Shown in pieces: positions 9,223-17,356 of a stretch of 64,000 bases of DNA. How positions within the stretch are numbered: position 1 is the stretch's first letter; the number at the start of each line of letters is the position of its first letter. The position numbers and the translations under genes are program-made. Origin of the DNA: Rhodococcus maanshanensis NBRC 100610 (GTDB lineage: Bacteria > Actinomycetota > Actinomycetes > Mycobacteriales > Mycobacteriaceae); the NCBI RefSeq assembly GCF_001894865.1, contig NZ_BCXA01000030.1, positions 1-64,000 on the forward strand, in the 5' to 3' direction. A model generated the notes under the pieces. It ran no database searches. It worked only from the letters and a program-made list of their open reading frames with translations, and had not been told where the DNA came from.

Positions 9223-9322
9223 GGGGATCTCCGGTCGGTTGGTCGTCTGACCTCGACGCTATTGCCGCGGCGCGCCGATGGCACGAGTAGTGAGGTACTC
9301 GTTATGTCCGCGTGCCCGGTTT

Positions 9323-9381
9323 GGTCGACCGAATGTCACCTTCGTATCGTCTGGTTGTACGAATGTGACCTACGGTCGACC
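9323..9381. promoter_or_regulatory. Large imperfect palindrome between divergent genes
   Basis: Arms of 24 bases (9323-9346 and 9358-9381) match with three mismatches across an 11-base spacer. The core TTCGTA is mirrored by TACGAA and GTCAC by GTGAC. The position between two divergent genes fits a regulator site serving both, but the protein that binds it is unknown. Confidence 0.6.
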
Positions 9382-9407
9382 GCCCGACCCGAACCGGGAG
9401 CAGAACC

Positions 9408-10088
9408 TTGACCTGTCTCGTGCTCGCCTGCGGTGACGCGCCCGTCCCACCCCGGCTGGCGGAGCTCGCCACGGTCACCGCACCCGCCGTCCCCGCCAAG
9501 CCGGACTTCGACGAGCTGCTCCCCCGGCTCGACGAGCTGGGCGAACGGTCCACGTCCGCGCCCCGACTGATCGTCGTCGGCGAGGACGCCGCCCTGGCCG
9601 CGGCACTGACCCGACTGATGCGGAGCGAGCGCCTGTCCGTCGAGCTGGCCTACGTCACGGCGACGCGAACCGCCGCCACCCGGCTGTACCGGCTCCCGAC
9701 CGGCTCCCCCGCCGCCGATCTGGCCGTGCTGGGGCGGGCCGCTCCGCTGCCGCTGGTCCGGGACGACTCGGGCACCGCGCTGGTCGGACTCGCCACCATC
9801 ACCGGTCCCGAGGGCGGCGAGCTCGTCGGCGAGACCTACGCGGACTCGACGCGGTTGTTCTCCGGGACGGTCCGGTCGGTGCGGGTCGCGCCGACCCTGG
9901 AGGCCCCTGGCGTCCGCGCCACCGTCGGCCGCGGCTGGGGATTCCTCGGCCCGAGGTGGACCGGCGCGCGCGCCGTGCAGACGGGGTCGACGGCCGCCGT
10001 CGTCACCCGCGACGGCGTCACCACCCCGCGCTCGCTGAAGCGGTGCAGCTTCTATCGGCACCCGCAGGACTGGTTGCTCGTGCGCTGA
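9408..10088 (+). CDS. Conserved hypothetical protein (Rv0358-like position)
   Basis: This is a 226-residue soluble protein without recognisable catalytic motifs. It starts at a TTG preceded by GGGAG seven bases upstream; a GTG four codons later is an alternative. I recall a comparable conserved protein (Rv0358) next to the M50 protease gene Rv0359 in M. tuberculosis, and the same neighbours occur here. This supports it as the first member of a conserved block. The middle (about residues 100-190) looks beta-rich, with many Thr/Gly turns. It is convergent with the solute-binding lipoprotein gene, with only two bases between their stops. Function is unknown. Confidence 0.7.
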   Translation: MTCLVLACGDAPVPPRLAELATVTAPAVPAKPDFDELLPRLDELGERSTSAPRLIVVGEDAALAAALTRLMRSERLSVELAYVTATRTAATRLYRLPTGSPAADLAVLGRAAPLPLVRDDSGTALVGLATITGPEGGELVGETYADSTRLFSGTVRSVRVAPTLEAPGVRATVGRGWGFLGPRWTGARAVQTGSTAAVVTRDGVTTPRSLKRCSFYRHPQDWLLVR

Positions 10089-10090
10089 CG

Positions 10091-11101
10091 CTAGTCGCGG
10101 TACCGGGGCTCGGGTGGCGTGGGCGCAGGCCCCAACACCGACAGCCAGCGGTCGTACAGCCTCGCCCAGGTCCCGTCCGAGCGCATCCGATCGAGCGTCC
10201 CGTTGACGAAACGAACCAGTTCCTGGTCCGCGCTGTTGATCCCGATGCCGTACGGCTCCGGTTCCAAGCTGCCCCCGACGATCTCGAGGTACGGGTCCTG
10301 TTCCGCGAGACCGGCCAGCAGCGCGTCGTCGGTGGTGGCCGCGTCGACCTGTCGTTGCTGCAGTGCGACAAGGCAATCCGCCCAGGTTTCGGTGGCGAGG
10401 ACGGTGGCGGCCGGCTGGAGCCGCTGCAGGTTGGCCAGCGAGGTGGTGTTCGGCACGGTGCACACCCGCTTGCCCGCGAGGTCCGCGACGCCGCCGATTC
10501 CCGACCCCTCGGTCACCAGGATCCGTTGCGCGGCCTGAAGGTAGACGGTCGAGAAGGCGATCCGCTCCGCCCGGTCACAGGTGATCGTCATGGCGTTGAC
10601 GATCAGGTCCACCGAGCCGGCCCTGAGCGCGGGCTCGCGATCGACGGTGTCCCTGATCTGGAACTCGACCTTCGACGGGTCGCCGAAGAGGTCGCGGGCG
10701 ATCTCCTTCGCGACGTCGACATCAAATCCGGCGATCTGCCCCGAATCTGGATCGCGGAAGCTGAACAGGTTCGTGGACTGGTCGGTCGCGACGATCAGCC
10801 TGCCGCGTTCGGCGATGCGGGCAAGCGGGCCGCCGGGCGGCATCGACCCCGGCGTCGTGGGCGGACCGGGCCGCAGGCTGGCGGTCGCGTCGCAACTCGT
10901 CGGCGCCGGCTCGCTCGAGGGCGCCCCGCCGACCGGTTCGAGGACCTGCGCGCCGCCCGGCAGCGGTGGGCCGAACGTCGGGGTCGCCGTCGGCGACCCG
11001 TCGGGGGAACCGTACGAACAGCCCGTCGCCGCCAGCAGCACGCCCGCCGCGAGCAGCAGGGCGACGAGGTGCGGCTGGTGCCCCGTTCCTCGTCCCGACA
11101 T
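10091..11101 (-). CDS. Solute-binding lipoprotein, GlnH family
   Basis: This 336-residue family-3 solute-binding protein binds an amino acid outside the membrane. A signal peptide with a lipobox ends at Cys28 (LLAATGC). A Pro/Thr-rich linker of about 70 residues follows, and then the two-lobed binding domain beginning near RLIVATDQSTNLFSFRD. GFDVDVAKEIA is the typical family signature. No ABC permease or ATPase genes are adjacent, so it may serve a distant transporter or act as a sensor input, as GlnH does for PknG in mycobacteria (recalled). The ATG at 11101 is chosen; a GTG directly before it is the alternative. The stop is two bases from the convergent gene's stop. Confidence 0.85.
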   Translation of the reverse strand: MSGRGTGHQPHLVALLLAAGVLLAATGCSYGSPDGSPTATPTFGPPLPGGAQVLEPVGGAPSSEPAPTSCDATASLRPGPPTTPGSMPPGGPLARIAERGRLIVATDQSTNLFSFRDPDSGQIAGFDVDVAKEIARDLFGDPSKVEFQIRDTVDREPALRAGSVDLIVNAMTITCDRAERIAFSTVYLQAAQRILVTEGSGIGGVADLAGKRVCTVPNTTSLANLQRLQPAATVLATETWADCLVALQQRQVDAATTDDALLAGLAEQDPYLEIVGGSLEPEPYGIGINSADQELVRFVNGTLDRMRSDGTWARLYDRWLSVLGPAPTPPEPRYRD

Positions 11102-11230
11102 CACACCCCCAATTGGGCATTGGTTGACGCTCGTACCCGCCATCTTTCCGCTCGGGGGCCGCGAGCGGAAGGAATCCGGCCACACCTCGCCGACCGCGAC
11201 GCGGACGCGGGCACGGGTGATACTGAGCGC

Positions 11231-12010
11231 ATGACCTTTCCCGGCGCCCCCACTCGGAGGGTCGCGATACGCCCGAGCCCGGTCTTCTACGGCGTGCTCG
11301 CGCTGGCCGTGCTCGGCGGCGCGCTCTCCTGGAATGCCGCCCCGAACTCCACGCTCGCGCACTTCGGCGTCTTCCTGCTGGTCATCGCGGGTTGGGTGGT
11401 GACGGTGTGCCTGCACGAGTTCGGCCACGCCTACACCGCGTGGCGGCACGGGGACGACGAGGTGGAGGCCCGCGGGTACCTCACGCTGAACCCGCTCAAG
11501 TACAGCCACCCGCTGCTCTCGATCGGGCTGCCGGTGCTGTTCATCGCGCTCGGCGGCATCGGGCTGCCCGGCGGCGCCGTCTATCTGCGCACCGCGGGTC
11601 TGCCGGCCCGGGTGCAGCGGCAGATCTCGCTGGCCGGTCCGGCGGTCAACGCGGCCGCGGCGGTGCTGCTCCTGGTGGTCATCCGGCTGTTCGGCCTCGG
11701 CGGCGACCACAAGGTCTTCTGGTACGGCCTGAGCTTCCTGGCGTTCCTGCAGGTGATGGCGACGGTGCTGAACCTGCTCCCGGTGCCGGGGCTGGACGGG
11801 TACGGGGCGCTGGAGCCCTCGCTGTCCCCGCAGACCCGTCGCGCCCTCGACCAGTACAAGGGCCTCGGCATCCTGTTCCTGGTGGCGTTCCTGTTCGTGC
11901 CGTCGGTCAACCGGGTGTTCTTCGACGCCATCTACTGGCTGTTCGGCCTGTCCGGGGTGCCGGAGGTCTGGGCGCAGTACGGCAACTACCTGATGCGCTT
12001 CTGGCTGTAG
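11231..12010 (+). CDS. M50 family site-2-type zinc metalloprotease
   Basis: This is a 259-residue intramembrane protease with five to six hydrophobic segments. The zinc motif LHEFGHA lies in the second segment at about residues 62-68, and the third ligand motif NLLPVPGLDGYG is near residue 185. Both are diagnostic of the M50 family. The short form without PDZ or CBS domains cleaves unknown membrane substrates. Its length equals what I recall for Rv0359 of M. tuberculosis, and its upstream partner also corresponds. It is divergent from the GlnH-like gene, with 129 bp between them, and is followed by a hairpin repeat at 12011-12080 shared with the convergent HxlR gene. Confidence 0.88.
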   Translation: MTFPGAPTRRVAIRPSPVFYGVLALAVLGGALSWNAAPNSTLAHFGVFLLVIAGWVVTVCLHEFGHAYTAWRHGDDEVEARGYLTLNPLKYSHPLLSIGLPVLFIALGGIGLPGGAVYLRTAGLPARVQRQISLAGPAVNAAAAVLLLVVIRLFGLGGDHKVFWYGLSFLAFLQVMATVLNLLPVPGLDGYGALEPSLSPQTRRALDQYKGLGILFLVAFLFVPSVNRVFFDAIYWLFGLSGVPEVWAQYGNYLMRFWL

Positions 12011-12080
12011 GCGGCTCCGCCGCCCGTGCGCGCTTGGTGAGTGCAGGGACTCGTCGGGCACTCACGGGCGGCGTAGCCGC
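12011..12080. repeat. Hairpin element, copy 1, at a convergent gene end
   Basis: Left arm GCGGCTCCGCCGCCCGTG (12011-12028) mirrors CACGGGCGGCG plus GCCGC at 12063-12080. A nested GTGAGTGC...GCACTCAC pair lies inside. The same beginning and end recur at 23468-23537. It probably acts as a bidirectional terminator; part of it encodes the last residues of HxlR. Confidence 0.65.
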
Positions 12081-12568
12081 CTAGCGCGGTACTGCTCCCC
12101 AGGGCGGATCCGCAGCCCCTCGAGCGGCATCGCGCGCCCCGACTCGCCGCGCACCTCCACCCGCACCGGCTCGCCGGTGTCGTTCTCGACCAGATCAAGG
12201 GGCGCACCCTTGCCGTCCTGCAGGTATTTGTCGCCCCACTGCATCAGTGCCAGCACCGCCGGCAGCAGATCGCGCCCCATCTCGGTGAGCAGATACTCGT
12301 GCCTGGTGCGCTGCCCTGGCTCGCGGTAGGGGCTGCGCTCGAGCAGCCCGGCATCGGCGAGCTCGCGCAGCCGCGCCGACGCGACCGCCTCTGTGATCCC
12401 GACGCGGGCCGCGAAGTCGTCAAATCGCGTTGTGCCGTAGTAGGCCTCTCGCATGATGAGCATCGCCGACCGGGTGCCGATGACCTCCATCGCCTTGCCG
12501 ATCGAGCAGCGCGTTGCCTGCCAGGCGTCCCGGTCGGCCAGTACGCCCTCCAGATGAATCGCTCCCAT
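12062..12568 (-). CDS. HxlR-family transcriptional regulator
   Basis: This winged-helix repressor of about 168 residues is identified by the HxlR core TRCSIGKAMEVIGTRSAML near the start and by EYLLTEMGRDLLPAVLAL. The conserved cysteine near the N-terminus is present. It is divergent from the MFS operon, and three copies of an 11-base half-site lie between them, so it very likely represses that operon and itself. The ATG at 12568 leaves the palindrome upstream; an ATG at 12601 lies inside the first half-site and would add 11 residues. Neither has a strong ribosome site. The C-terminal 30 residues are basic, and the final ones are encoded within the hairpin element. The effector is unknown. Confidence 0.88.
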   Translation of the reverse strand: MGAIHLEGVLADRDAWQATRCSIGKAMEVIGTRSAMLIMREAYYGTTRFDDFAARVGITEAVASARLRELADAGLLERSPYREPGQRTRHEYLLTEMGRDLLPAVLALMQWGDKYLQDGKGAPLDLVENDTGEPVRVEVRGESGRAMPLEGLRIRPGEQYRARRLRRP

Positions 12569-12597
12569 GACGTCATCGTACCCCTGGCTTGTGTAAT

Positions 12598-12643
12598 CCA
12601 TAGTCAGCTCGTAGCGTGCTGACTATGGAACTCCATAGTCAGC
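12598..12643. promoter_or_regulatory. Triple half-site operator for HxlR
   Basis: CCATAGTCAGC occurs at 12598-12608, inverted at 12618-12628 (perfect, 9-base spacer) and again direct at 12633-12643. It spans the start codons of the divergent regulator and transporter genes, as expected of an autoregulatory operator. Confidence 0.82.
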
Positions 12644-14088
12644 TATCGCGACCGGTCCGCCCCGGCCCGGTCCTCCTCGCCCTCTGCGGCGCCAGCTTCC
12701 TGGCCGGCCTCGACCTGTTCGTCGTCAACGTGGCGTTCGACGAGATCGGCGCCGACTTCTCGAACACGGTCGCTCCGCAAGCTCCGCTCCGCGGCCACTC
12801 GCTTGCCGACCTGAGCTGGATCCTCAACGGCTACGCGATCCTCTACGCCGCGCTGCTGATCCCGCTGGGACGCTGGGCGGACAAGGTGGGCCGACGACGC
12901 GGCTTCCTGCTCGGGCTCGGGCTGTTCGTCGCGGCGAGCGCGGCCTGCGCGCTGGCCCCGAACCTGTGGTCCCTCATCGGTTTCCGCGCCGCGCAGGCCA
13001 TCGGTGCCGCGCTGCTCACCCCGGCAAGCCTCGCCCTGATCCTCACCGTCCTGCCCGCCGAGCGACGCTCCGCATCGGTGCGCATCTGGGCCGCTGCGGG
13101 CGCCGTCGCCGCCGCGGCGGGTCCCGTGATCGGCGGCATCCTGGTCGCCGCGTCCTGGCGCTGGGTTTTCCTGATCAACGTGCCGATCGGGATCGCGTTC
13201 CTGGTGCTGGCGGCCCGCTCGATCCCCGAGTCCCGCGACCGCGACGCCGACCATCCCGACGTCCTCGCCGCCGCCCTGCTCACCGCGGCGGTCGGGGCAC
13301 TCGCCCTCGCTCTGGTCGAGGGGCCCGACTGGGGCTGGTCGAGCGCGGGCGTACTGGGCGCGCTCGCCGTCGCGCTGGTCTCGGGGGCCGCGTTCTGGAT
13401 CCGCAACGGTCGCGGCGGCGCCCCGATCCTCGACCCCGCCATGCTCCGGGTGCGCAGCTTCGCGTGGTCCAACGCCGCGATGCTGCTCTTCAACGCCGGG
13501 TTCGCCGCCGCGCTGCTGGCGACCATCCTCTGGATGCAGACGGTCTGGGACTACTCGGCGCTGCGCACCGGCATGGCGATCGCACCGGGCCCGCTGATGG
13601 TGCCGGTGTTCGCGATCGTCGCGCAGCGGCTCTCCTCCCGGATCGACGCGGGCCGGATCGCCGCCCTCGGCTGCCTGCTGTGGGGCGGCGGCGCGGTGCT
13701 CGTCGCGGCCTCCGTCGGACCCGATCCGGCCTACGCGACGCAGATCCTGCCCGGCTGGCTGATCGCGGGCGTCGGGGTCGGCCTCGCGCTGCCGACCGTG
13801 CTGGCCACCGCCACCGCAGGCCTGCCGCAGGACCGCGCGGCCACCGGCAGCGCCGTGGTCACCATGCACCGGCAGATCGGCGCGGTCGTCGGTATCAGCG
13901 CCCTCGTCGCCATCCTGGGCACACCCATCGGATTCGATTCCGCCAAAACGGCTTTCACGCACTCCTGGTGGTCCGTCGCGGCGGTCTCGGTGCTCGCTGC
14001 CGGCGCCGCGCTCGGCATCACCGCGCAGGCACCTTCCACCGATTCCCCCGTCCACCCGACAACCGAAACCGCAGAGGCATTGCGATGA
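12625..14088 (+). CDS. MFS drug-type transporter, DHA2/EmrB-QacA family
   Basis: This 487-residue, about 14-segment major facilitator pumps a small molecule out using proton motive force. LDLFVVNVAFDEI (antiporter motif in segment 1), WILNGYAI, GRWADKVGRRR (loop 2-3 motif A) and GPVIGGILVAASWRWVFLINVP are DHA2 signatures. It starts at the ATG at 12625 inside the operator; GTG at 12616 is an alternative. It is the first gene of a four-gene unit in which each stop overlaps the next start, beside the divergent HxlR repressor. The substrate may be the compound handled by the downstream thioesterase, thiolase and hydrolase, or an inducer sensed by HxlR. Confidence 0.9.
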   Translation: MELHSQLSRPVRPGPVLLALCGASFLAGLDLFVVNVAFDEIGADFSNTVAPQAPLRGHSLADLSWILNGYAILYAALLIPLGRWADKVGRRRGFLLGLGLFVAASAACALAPNLWSLIGFRAAQAIGAALLTPASLALILTVLPAERRSASVRIWAAAGAVAAAAGPVIGGILVAASWRWVFLINVPIGIAFLVLAARSIPESRDRDADHPDVLAAALLTAAVGALALALVEGPDWGWSSAGVLGALAVALVSGAAFWIRNGRGGAPILDPAMLRVRSFAWSNAAMLLFNAGFAAALLATILWMQTVWDYSALRTGMAIAPGPLMVPVFAIVAQRLSSRIDAGRIAALGCLLWGGGAVLVAASVGPDPAYATQILPGWLIAGVGVGLALPTVLATATAGLPQDRAATGSAVVTMHRQIGAVVGISALVAILGTPIGFDSAKTAFTHSWWSVAAVSVLAAGAALGITAQAPSTDSPVHPTTETAEALR

Positions 14089-14849
14089 CCACCACCACGA
14101 ACACCGCGTTCCCGACGATCTTCGACGACTCGTGGCGGGGTTTCGGCGGCATCCACGGCGGCCTGGTCGTCGCCGCGCTCCTGCGCGGTGCCGCAGGCGC
14201 CCTCGACGCCACCCCGATCGCGGTCACCGCCCACCTGTACGCCCCGGTCCCCGCCGGCCCGTTCACCGTGGACGCGGAGGTGCTGCGGGGCGGCCGCTCG
14301 GCAGGCGTCCGGACGCGCCTCGGCGAGGCCGCGACCGCGGTCGTCCGGCTGGCCCGTACCCCCGACACCACCCTGCGCTGGCCACCCGGACCCGCCGCCG
14401 TGTCCGAGGTGGACCCGGAATCGCTTCCTCCGCTGGAGATCCCGGTCGACTTCGTACCGTTCTCGCAGTACCTCGACATCCGGCCGATCAACTCGGCCCG
14501 GCCGTTCGCCGGCGGCGAGACGCCGGAGTTCGACGTCTGGATCCGCCTGACCGCCGACATCGACTTCGCCCCGCAGGAGCTCGCGGCTGTGTTGCTCGAC
14601 GCCCTGCCGCCGGGCCTGTACGCCACCCGCACCGCACCCGTACCGATCCCCACCATCGAGTTCAGCGCCCACTTCCCACCCGCCGCACCGGCCTCGCGCT
14701 GGTATCGGCTGCGGCACCGCACCGTGTGGGCGACCGACGATCTGTGCGTCGACGAGGCCGAACTTCACACCGCGACAGGTGAACTCGCCGGACAGGCACG
14801 CCAGCTCCGCCGAATCCTCGGCGGCACCACCACGAAGGAGCAGTCATGA
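14085..14849 (+). CDS. Acyl-CoA thioesterase, double hotdog
   Basis: This 254-residue protein has the length and pattern of a TesB-like double-hotdog acyl-CoA thioesterase. GIHGGLVVAALLRG near the N-terminus is the substrate-channel helix, and SRWYRLRHRTVWATDDLCVDEAELHT-type strands occur near the end (the motif spans roughly residues 205-230). It would hydrolyse an acyl-CoA to the free acid and CoA in the cytoplasm. Its ATG overlaps the transporter stop (ATGA) and its stop overlaps the thiolase start, so the proteins are produced together. The acyl chain is not predictable. An acid released here could be the exported substrate. Confidence 0.8.
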   Translation: MTTTTNTAFPTIFDDSWRGFGGIHGGLVVAALLRGAAGALDATPIAVTAHLYAPVPAGPFTVDAEVLRGGRSAGVRTRLGEAATAVVRLARTPDTTLRWPPGPAAVSEVDPESLPPLEIPVDFVPFSQYLDIRPINSARPFAGGETPEFDVWIRLTADIDFAPQELAAVLLDALPPGLYATRTAPVPIPTIEFSAHFPPAAPASRWYRLRHRTVWATDDLCVDEAELHTATGELAGQARQLRRILGGTTTKEQS

Positions 14850-16018
14850 GAGACGCCGTGATCGCGGCCGCCGTCCGCACCCCGATCGGCAAGGGCAAGC
14901 CGGGCGGCGCGCTGCACAGGATCCACCCGGTTGACCTGCTCGCGCACAGCCTGACCGCGCTCGTCGACCGCACCGGCATCGACCCGGCGCTCGTCGACGA
15001 CGTGATCGGCGGCTGCGTCACCCAGGTGGACCAGCAGGCCGCCAACATCACCCGCACCGCGCTGCTGGCCGCGGGTTTCCCCGAATCGGTGCCGGGCACC
15101 ACGATCGACCGGCAGTGCGGCAGCAGCCAGCAGGCCGTCCACTTCGCCGCGCAGGGCGTCATCTCCGGCGCCTACGACGTGGTGATCGCCTGCGGCGTGG
15201 AGTCGATGAGCCGCGCCCCCATGGGGTCGAACATCGGCTCGGGTGTCGATCGGCGCGGAATCCGGTTCACCGAGCGCTACCCGGACGGGCTTGTGCCCCA
15301 GGGCATCAGCGCCGAGTTGATCGCCGCACGGTGGGGCATCACCCGGTCCGAGATGGACGAATTCGCGCTGCGCAGCCACGCCAAGGCAAACCGCGCCACC
15401 GTCGGCGGCGCGTTCGCCAAGGAACTCGCCGCGCTGCCCGAGCTCGCCACCGACGAGGCCATCCGGCCCGGCGGCACGCTCGAGTCGATGGCAACCCTTC
15501 GCCCAGCCTTCACCAGCGAGGCCGCGGCGCAGCGGTTTCCGCAGATCGACTGGGGGATCACGGCGGGCAACTCCAGCCCCCTCAGCGACGGCAGCGCCGC
15601 GGTGCTCATCACCACCAGCGAGACCGCGGCCCGCCTCGGGCTCACCCCACTGGCGCGGCTGCACAGCTTCGCGGTCGCGGGCGACGATCCGCTGTACATG
15701 CTCACCGCGATCATCCCGGCCACCGAGAAGGTGCTGCGGCGGGCCGGGCTGACTCTGGCGGACATCGACCTGTTCGAGGTGAACGAGGCTTTCGCCTCGG
15801 TGGTGCTGGCCTGGGCGCGAGAGACCGGCGCCGACCTCGACAAGGTGAACGTGCACGGGGGCGCGCTCGCCCTCGGTCACCCGCTGGGCGCGAGCGGTGC
15901 GCGCCTGCTCACCACCCTGGTCGGAGCGATGGAGCAGGGCGGCGCCCGCTACGGCCTGCAGACCATGTGCGAGGCTGGCGGCATGGCGAACGCGACGGTC
16001 ATCGAACGTCTGCCGTGA
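14846..16018 (+). CDS. Acetyl-CoA acetyltransferase (thiolase)
   Basis: This 390-residue thiolase has full family length. The active-site Cys is in DRQCGSSQQAVHFAAQG (about residue 92), the histidine in GHPLGASGAR and the second Cys in MCEAGGMANA. It either cleaves 3-ketoacyl-CoA with CoA or condenses acetyl-CoA units. Its start overlaps the thioesterase stop, and its stop overlaps the next GTG. Within this operon it may finish shortening of an acyl-CoA that the thioesterase and hydrolase also process. No dehydrogenase or hydratase is present locally, so the pathway cannot be closed from the window. Confidence 0.9.
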   Translation: MRDAVIAAAVRTPIGKGKPGGALHRIHPVDLLAHSLTALVDRTGIDPALVDDVIGGCVTQVDQQAANITRTALLAAGFPESVPGTTIDRQCGSSQQAVHFAAQGVISGAYDVVIACGVESMSRAPMGSNIGSGVDRRGIRFTERYPDGLVPQGISAELIAARWGITRSEMDEFALRSHAKANRATVGGAFAKELAALPELATDEAIRPGGTLESMATLRPAFTSEAAAQRFPQIDWGITAGNSSPLSDGSAAVLITTSETAARLGLTPLARLHSFAVAGDDPLYMLTAIIPATEKVLRRAGLTLADIDLFEVNEAFASVVLAWARETGADLDKVNVHGGALALGHPLGASGARLLTTLVGAMEQGGARYGLQTMCEAGGMANATVIERLP

Positions 16019-16938
16019 CATCCACCGAGGTCACGACCCGTCCCGTCACCTTCGGGTGCCGGGACGGCGTCGTGCTGGGCGGGCACATGTTCGACCCCGC
16101 GATCGCGGGTACGGACGCGCCGATGGTGATCGTCAACTGCGCCACCGGGGTGCTGGCCCGCTACTACCACCGGTACGCGCGGTACCTGGCCGAACTCGGC
16201 TCGCCGGTGCTCACCTACGACTATCGCGGCATCGGCGAGTCCCGGCCGCCCGGCACGCTGCGCGGCGCCGCTATTCCATGGCGGGCGTGGGGCGAGCAGG
16301 ACTTCGACGCGGCGGTGGCCTTCGCGCGGGCGCAGGAGCCGAACCGTCCGCTGGCCGTGGTCGGGCACAGCATCGGCGGGTTCCTGCCCGGGTTCGCGGC
16401 GGGCGCGGTGCACGTGGACCGGATGCTCACCGTCGGCGCGCAGTACGCGTACTGGCGCGACTACGCGCGACGGAGCCGGATTGGCCTGCTCGCGAAGTGG
16501 CACCTGGCGATGCCTGCACTCACCGCCGCGTACGGATACTTCCCCGGTCGCCGGCTCGGCTGGCTCGAGGACCTGCCCGCGGGCGTGGCCCGCGAGTGGG
16601 CCTTCCGTCGGGCCGCGATGGAGTCCAGCTATCCGCGCGGCGAGCGAGCCGAGGTGCGACGCCGGTTCGCCGCCGTGCGGGCGCCGATCCTGGCGGTGGC
16701 CACCACGGACGACGAGTTCGGCACCCCCGCCGCCCTCGAGCGAGCCCTCCGGTACTACCGGGGCAGCGATCGGGCCAGGGTGGAGCTGCGGCCGGAGAGC
16801 CTCGGGCACAACGCGATCGGGCACTTCGGGCTCTTCCACGACCGGCACCGGGACGGGTTCTGGCGTGGTACAGCCGAGTGGCTGAACCACGGGGTGAACC
16901 CGTGGCCGACGGCCGCGGAACGCCGGGCCGAGATCTGA
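16015..16938 (+). CDS. Alpha/beta hydrolase, serine type
   Basis: This 307-residue hydrolase has the nucleophile elbow VVGHSIGGF (Ser near residue 122) and a likely catalytic His in LGHNAIGHFGLF. The YDYRGIGESRP strand-turn is typical of the lysophospholipase/UCP037442-type group. There is no signal peptide. The GTG start overlaps the thiolase stop (GTGA), making this the fourth coupled gene of the HxlR-linked unit. A perfect hairpin follows at 16951-16989. Substrate is unknown; an acyl ester that feeds the thioesterase/thiolase pair is an inference from context. Confidence 0.82.
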   Translation: MTSTEVTTRPVTFGCRDGVVLGGHMFDPAIAGTDAPMVIVNCATGVLARYYHRYARYLAELGSPVLTYDYRGIGESRPPGTLRGAAIPWRAWGEQDFDAAVAFARAQEPNRPLAVVGHSIGGFLPGFAAGAVHVDRMLTVGAQYAYWRDYARRSRIGLLAKWHLAMPALTAAYGYFPGRRLGWLEDLPAGVAREWAFRRAAMESSYPRGERAEVRRRFAAVRAPILAVATTDDEFGTPAALERALRYYRGSDRARVELRPESLGHNAIGHFGLFHDRHRDGFWRGTAEWLNHGVNPWPTAAERRAEI

Positions 16939-16950
16939 TCGCCCACCGGT

Positions 16951-16989
16951 GGGAAGGATCCGCCCCGGTATCCGGGGCAGATCCTTCCC
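16951..16989. terminator. Bidirectional hairpin terminator
   Basis: Outer arms of ten bases (16951-16960 and 16980-16989) and inner arms GCCCCGG/CCGGGGC are separated by one mismatch and close a TAT loop. The hairpin lies between the convergent hydrolase and acyl carrier protein genes. Confidence 0.8.
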
Positions 16990-16999
16990 TGACCGCGGG

Positions 17000-17299
17000 T
17001 CAGGGGTTCTCGGCTTCGATCTTCGCCCGGATCGCTTCTGCGGCTTCCGAATCCTGGGCCGCCAACTTCTGGATGTAGTCCACCGCGTCGCCGACTGTCC
17101 GGAGACCGGCGAGATCCTCGTCGGGGATCTTCACGCCGTACTTGTCCTCGGTCTGGACCGCGATCTCCACCATGGAGAGCGAGTCGATGTCGAGGTCGTC
17201 GACGAAGGACTTCTCGATCGTCACCTCGGATGGTTCGATTCCGGTGACCTCCTCGACGATCTCGGCGATTCCCGCAACGAGTTCTTCCTGTGTTGCCAC
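17000..17299 (-). CDS. Acyl carrier protein, AcpM-like
   Basis: This is a 99-residue acidic acyl carrier protein. The phosphopantetheine site is in DLDIDSLSMVEIAVQTED (Ser near residue 40), and the extended C-terminus after YIQKLAAQ resembles AcpM, the carrier of the mycobacterial FAS-II elongation system. The GTG at 17299 has GGGAG seven bases upstream. AcpM genes normally sit between fabD and kasA, but none of those is nearby. This copy is alone between a lipid-type hydrolase operon (convergent) and a helix-turn-helix gene on the same strand. It may be a second carrier for a specialised acyl pathway, or the sole copy at an unusual location. Confidence 0.9.
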   Translation of the reverse strand: MATQEELVAGIAEIVEEVTGIEPSEVTIEKSFVDDLDIDSLSMVEIAVQTEDKYGVKIPDEDLAGLRTVGDAVDYIQKLAAQDSEAAEAIRAKIEAENP

Positions 17300-17356
17300 T
17301 TCCTGGCTCCCTTTCTCACATGGACCGCTTCGGTTGGGCGGTTGATTTCGAGCCGA

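Noticed and set aside
12011-12080. CRISPR-like repeat with GTGAGTGC/GCACTCAC units
   Set aside because: Only one hairpin with two mirrored arms; no regular spacers and no cas genes anywhere in the window.
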